Part shown: positions 15,065 to 15,701 of the stretch, in pieces
How positions within the stretch are numbered: the stretch's first letter is position 1
Layout of the letters: each line of letters starts with the position of its first letter
Assembly (NCBI GenBank): GCA_021839785.1
Contig: JAKCAB010000395.1
Coordinates: 1-15,701, forward strand
DNA length: 15,701 nucleotides
Direction of reading: 5' to 3'
Source of the DNA: a bacterium
GTDB taxonomy: Bacteria; Verrucomicrobiota; Verrucomicrobiae; Limisphaerales; J093
Translations under genes and position numbers: made by a program
Notes under the pieces: model-generated
Seen by the model: the letters and a program-made list of their open reading frames with translations, nothing else
Told to the model about the DNA's origin: nothing
Database searches by the model: none

Positions 15065-15270
15065 CGGGGAATGGACGTCGTCCGGCCTTTGGCAAGATCC
15101 TCTCTGATGCTCTGCAGCTTGCGCTCCAAGCGCCCGCCGGGCCGGACGTCACGTTCCAAGTCGCGGTCCCACTTGTCTTCCAGTAGCGCGTCGAGAAATT
15201 GCGCCAACTGGCGGACCTTTTCCCGCGGCAGTCGCTCGATGGCGGCCTCAATCTCCTGTACCGTGCTCAC
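15061..15270 (-). CDS. Antitoxin partner of the RelE/ParE toxin
   Basis: A 69-aa charged, mostly helical protein. The N-terminus EIEAAIERLPREKVRQLAQF looks like a small dimerisation helix pair. The C-terminal half has DKWDRDLERDV (32-42), GRL (46-48) and KGRTT (61-65), the string typical of small antitoxins paired with this toxin type. No classical helix-turn-helix or ribbon-helix-helix is obvious. Start GTG at 15270, stop overlapping the toxin GTG. It lies 43 bp downstream of the stop of the edge gene; a weak TTGCCG-17-TAGCGT promoter can be proposed there but not supported. Confidence 0.8.
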   Translation of the reverse strand: MSTVQEIEAAIERLPREKVRQLAQFLDALLEDKWDRDLERDVRPGGRLERKLQSIREDLAKGRTTSIPR

Positions 15271-15313
15271 GGTGATACGCTACTTGGGAAGCGCAGCGAC
15301 GGCAACGACCTTC

Positions 15314-15701
15314 TCAGCAGCGATTCAAAGCCGGCGCTTTTCGCAGCGCGTGGAACAGGTGATGCAGAAACGCCACGTTGTCGCACTGGACGTAGTGCAT
15401 CGTTCCGCCCATCCGCGAGTAGCTCTTGCAGAAACGCAGGTAGTACGCCGGGTTGTCCCGCGGCGGCTCCCCTTGCGTCCAATCCCAGCCGCCGCCGTCC
15501 TGCAAGTCCACCACGTAGAGGTGGTGACCGCTGACGATGGGCCGGCCGGCCTGGAGGCGGAGGTTGTTCACGCAACTCAGTGCTTTCTCGAACACCTGCG
15601 GCCCCATGATGGCGGAACCGATCGAGAGCACCACGCCGCCGTCGAGCGTCTCGACCGACCCGGCGAAGTGGCAGAAGTCGAGTCCCGCCGCGCGACCGAT
15701 C
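15314..15701 (-). CDS. Conserved protein of unknown function, 3' part
   Basis: The frame is open to the right window edge, so the start lies outside; the last 128 residues are visible (codon-aligned from 15700). Segments that look strongly conserved are GGVVLSIGSAIMGPQVFEKALSC (in parts), LYVVDLQDGGGWDWTQGEPP, RDNPAYYLRFCKSYSRMGG and MHYVQCDNVAFLHHLFHAL. I recall a widespread uncharacterised bacterial family with the same GSAxMGPxVFEKAL and DNPAYYLR strings, sometimes next to heptose-type sugar kinases, but no function is known to me. The Gly-rich GSAIMGP could be a nucleotide or cofactor loop (a Rossmann/DHS-like fold is a guess). A GTG at 15634 could start translation, but it would remove conserved-looking upstream residues such as GLDFCHFAGSVETLDGG. 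Confidence 0.7.
   Translation of the reverse strand, partial: IGRAAGLDFCHFAGSVETLDGGVVLSIGSAIMGPQVFEKALSCVNNLRLQAGRPIVSGHHLYVVDLQDGGGWDWTQGEPPRDNPAYYLRFCKSYSRMGGTMHYVQCDNVAFLHHLFHALRKAPALNRC

Noticed and set aside
1..15701. CRISPR array, insertion sequence, tRNA or rRNA
   Set aside because: No regularly spaced repeats, transposase motifs, cloverleaf or rRNA-like sequence was seen on either strand.

Overview
The window is GC-rich, and almost everything after position 1243 lies on the minus strand. Gene content fits a Gram-negative, free-living heterotroph: lipoproteins, a PilT retraction ATPase, a MscK-type channel and an exported fucosidase. Gene style and several hypothetical families (a tiny lipoprotein ending in SERPWN...MMEGR, a coiled-coil membrane protein, a DNPAYYLR-containing protein) suggest Verrucomicrobiota, perhaps Limisphaerales/Pedosphaera-like. 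That placement is inference from remembered sequence style, not from a marker gene. Shine-Dalgarno sequences are scarce, and no mobile element, CRISPR, tRNA or rRNA was recognised.

Layout. Plus strand: the 3' end of a LeuC-type aconitase-superfamily gene (1-509) and a GNAT acetyltransferase (663-1076). They face a minus-strand pair, a coiled-coil inner-membrane protein and a 59-aa lipoprotein (2179-1243). This pair has a candidate sigma70 promoter upstream and a good Rho-independent terminator downstream. A 563-bp stretch with no convincing gene (2180-2742) holds a small cluster of palindromes. Next comes a pilZ-like/pilT pair (4174-2743) with its own candidate promoter.

Core metabolism, minus strand, 7603 to 4226: coaD, yceD (DUF177), rpmF, plsX, fabH. 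Gaps are short (18, 12 and 58 bp) and plsX/fabH overlap by ATGA. Together they supply the 4'-phosphopantetheine/CoA precursor, ribosomal protein L32, acyl-phosphate for phospholipid synthesis and the initiating ketoacyl-ACP synthase, a classic bacterial linkage.

Membrane and envelope block, minus strand, 15701 to 7800: an uncharacterised conserved protein cut by the window edge, a RelE/ParE-type toxin-antitoxin pair, a PfkB-family sugar kinase of the RfaE/HldE kinase type, a giant MscK-like mechanosensitive channel whose ATG overlaps the kinase stop, a GH29 alpha-L-fucosidase lipoprotein, and a TRIC/YadS-type cation channel protein. The 136-bp gap between fucosidase and TRIC gene holds two hairpins.

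No clearly new multi-gene system is proven. The best leads are the coiled-coil/lipoprotein pair, the edge-truncated conserved protein with the kinase and interposed TA module, and the palindrome-bearing intergenic region downstream of pilT.
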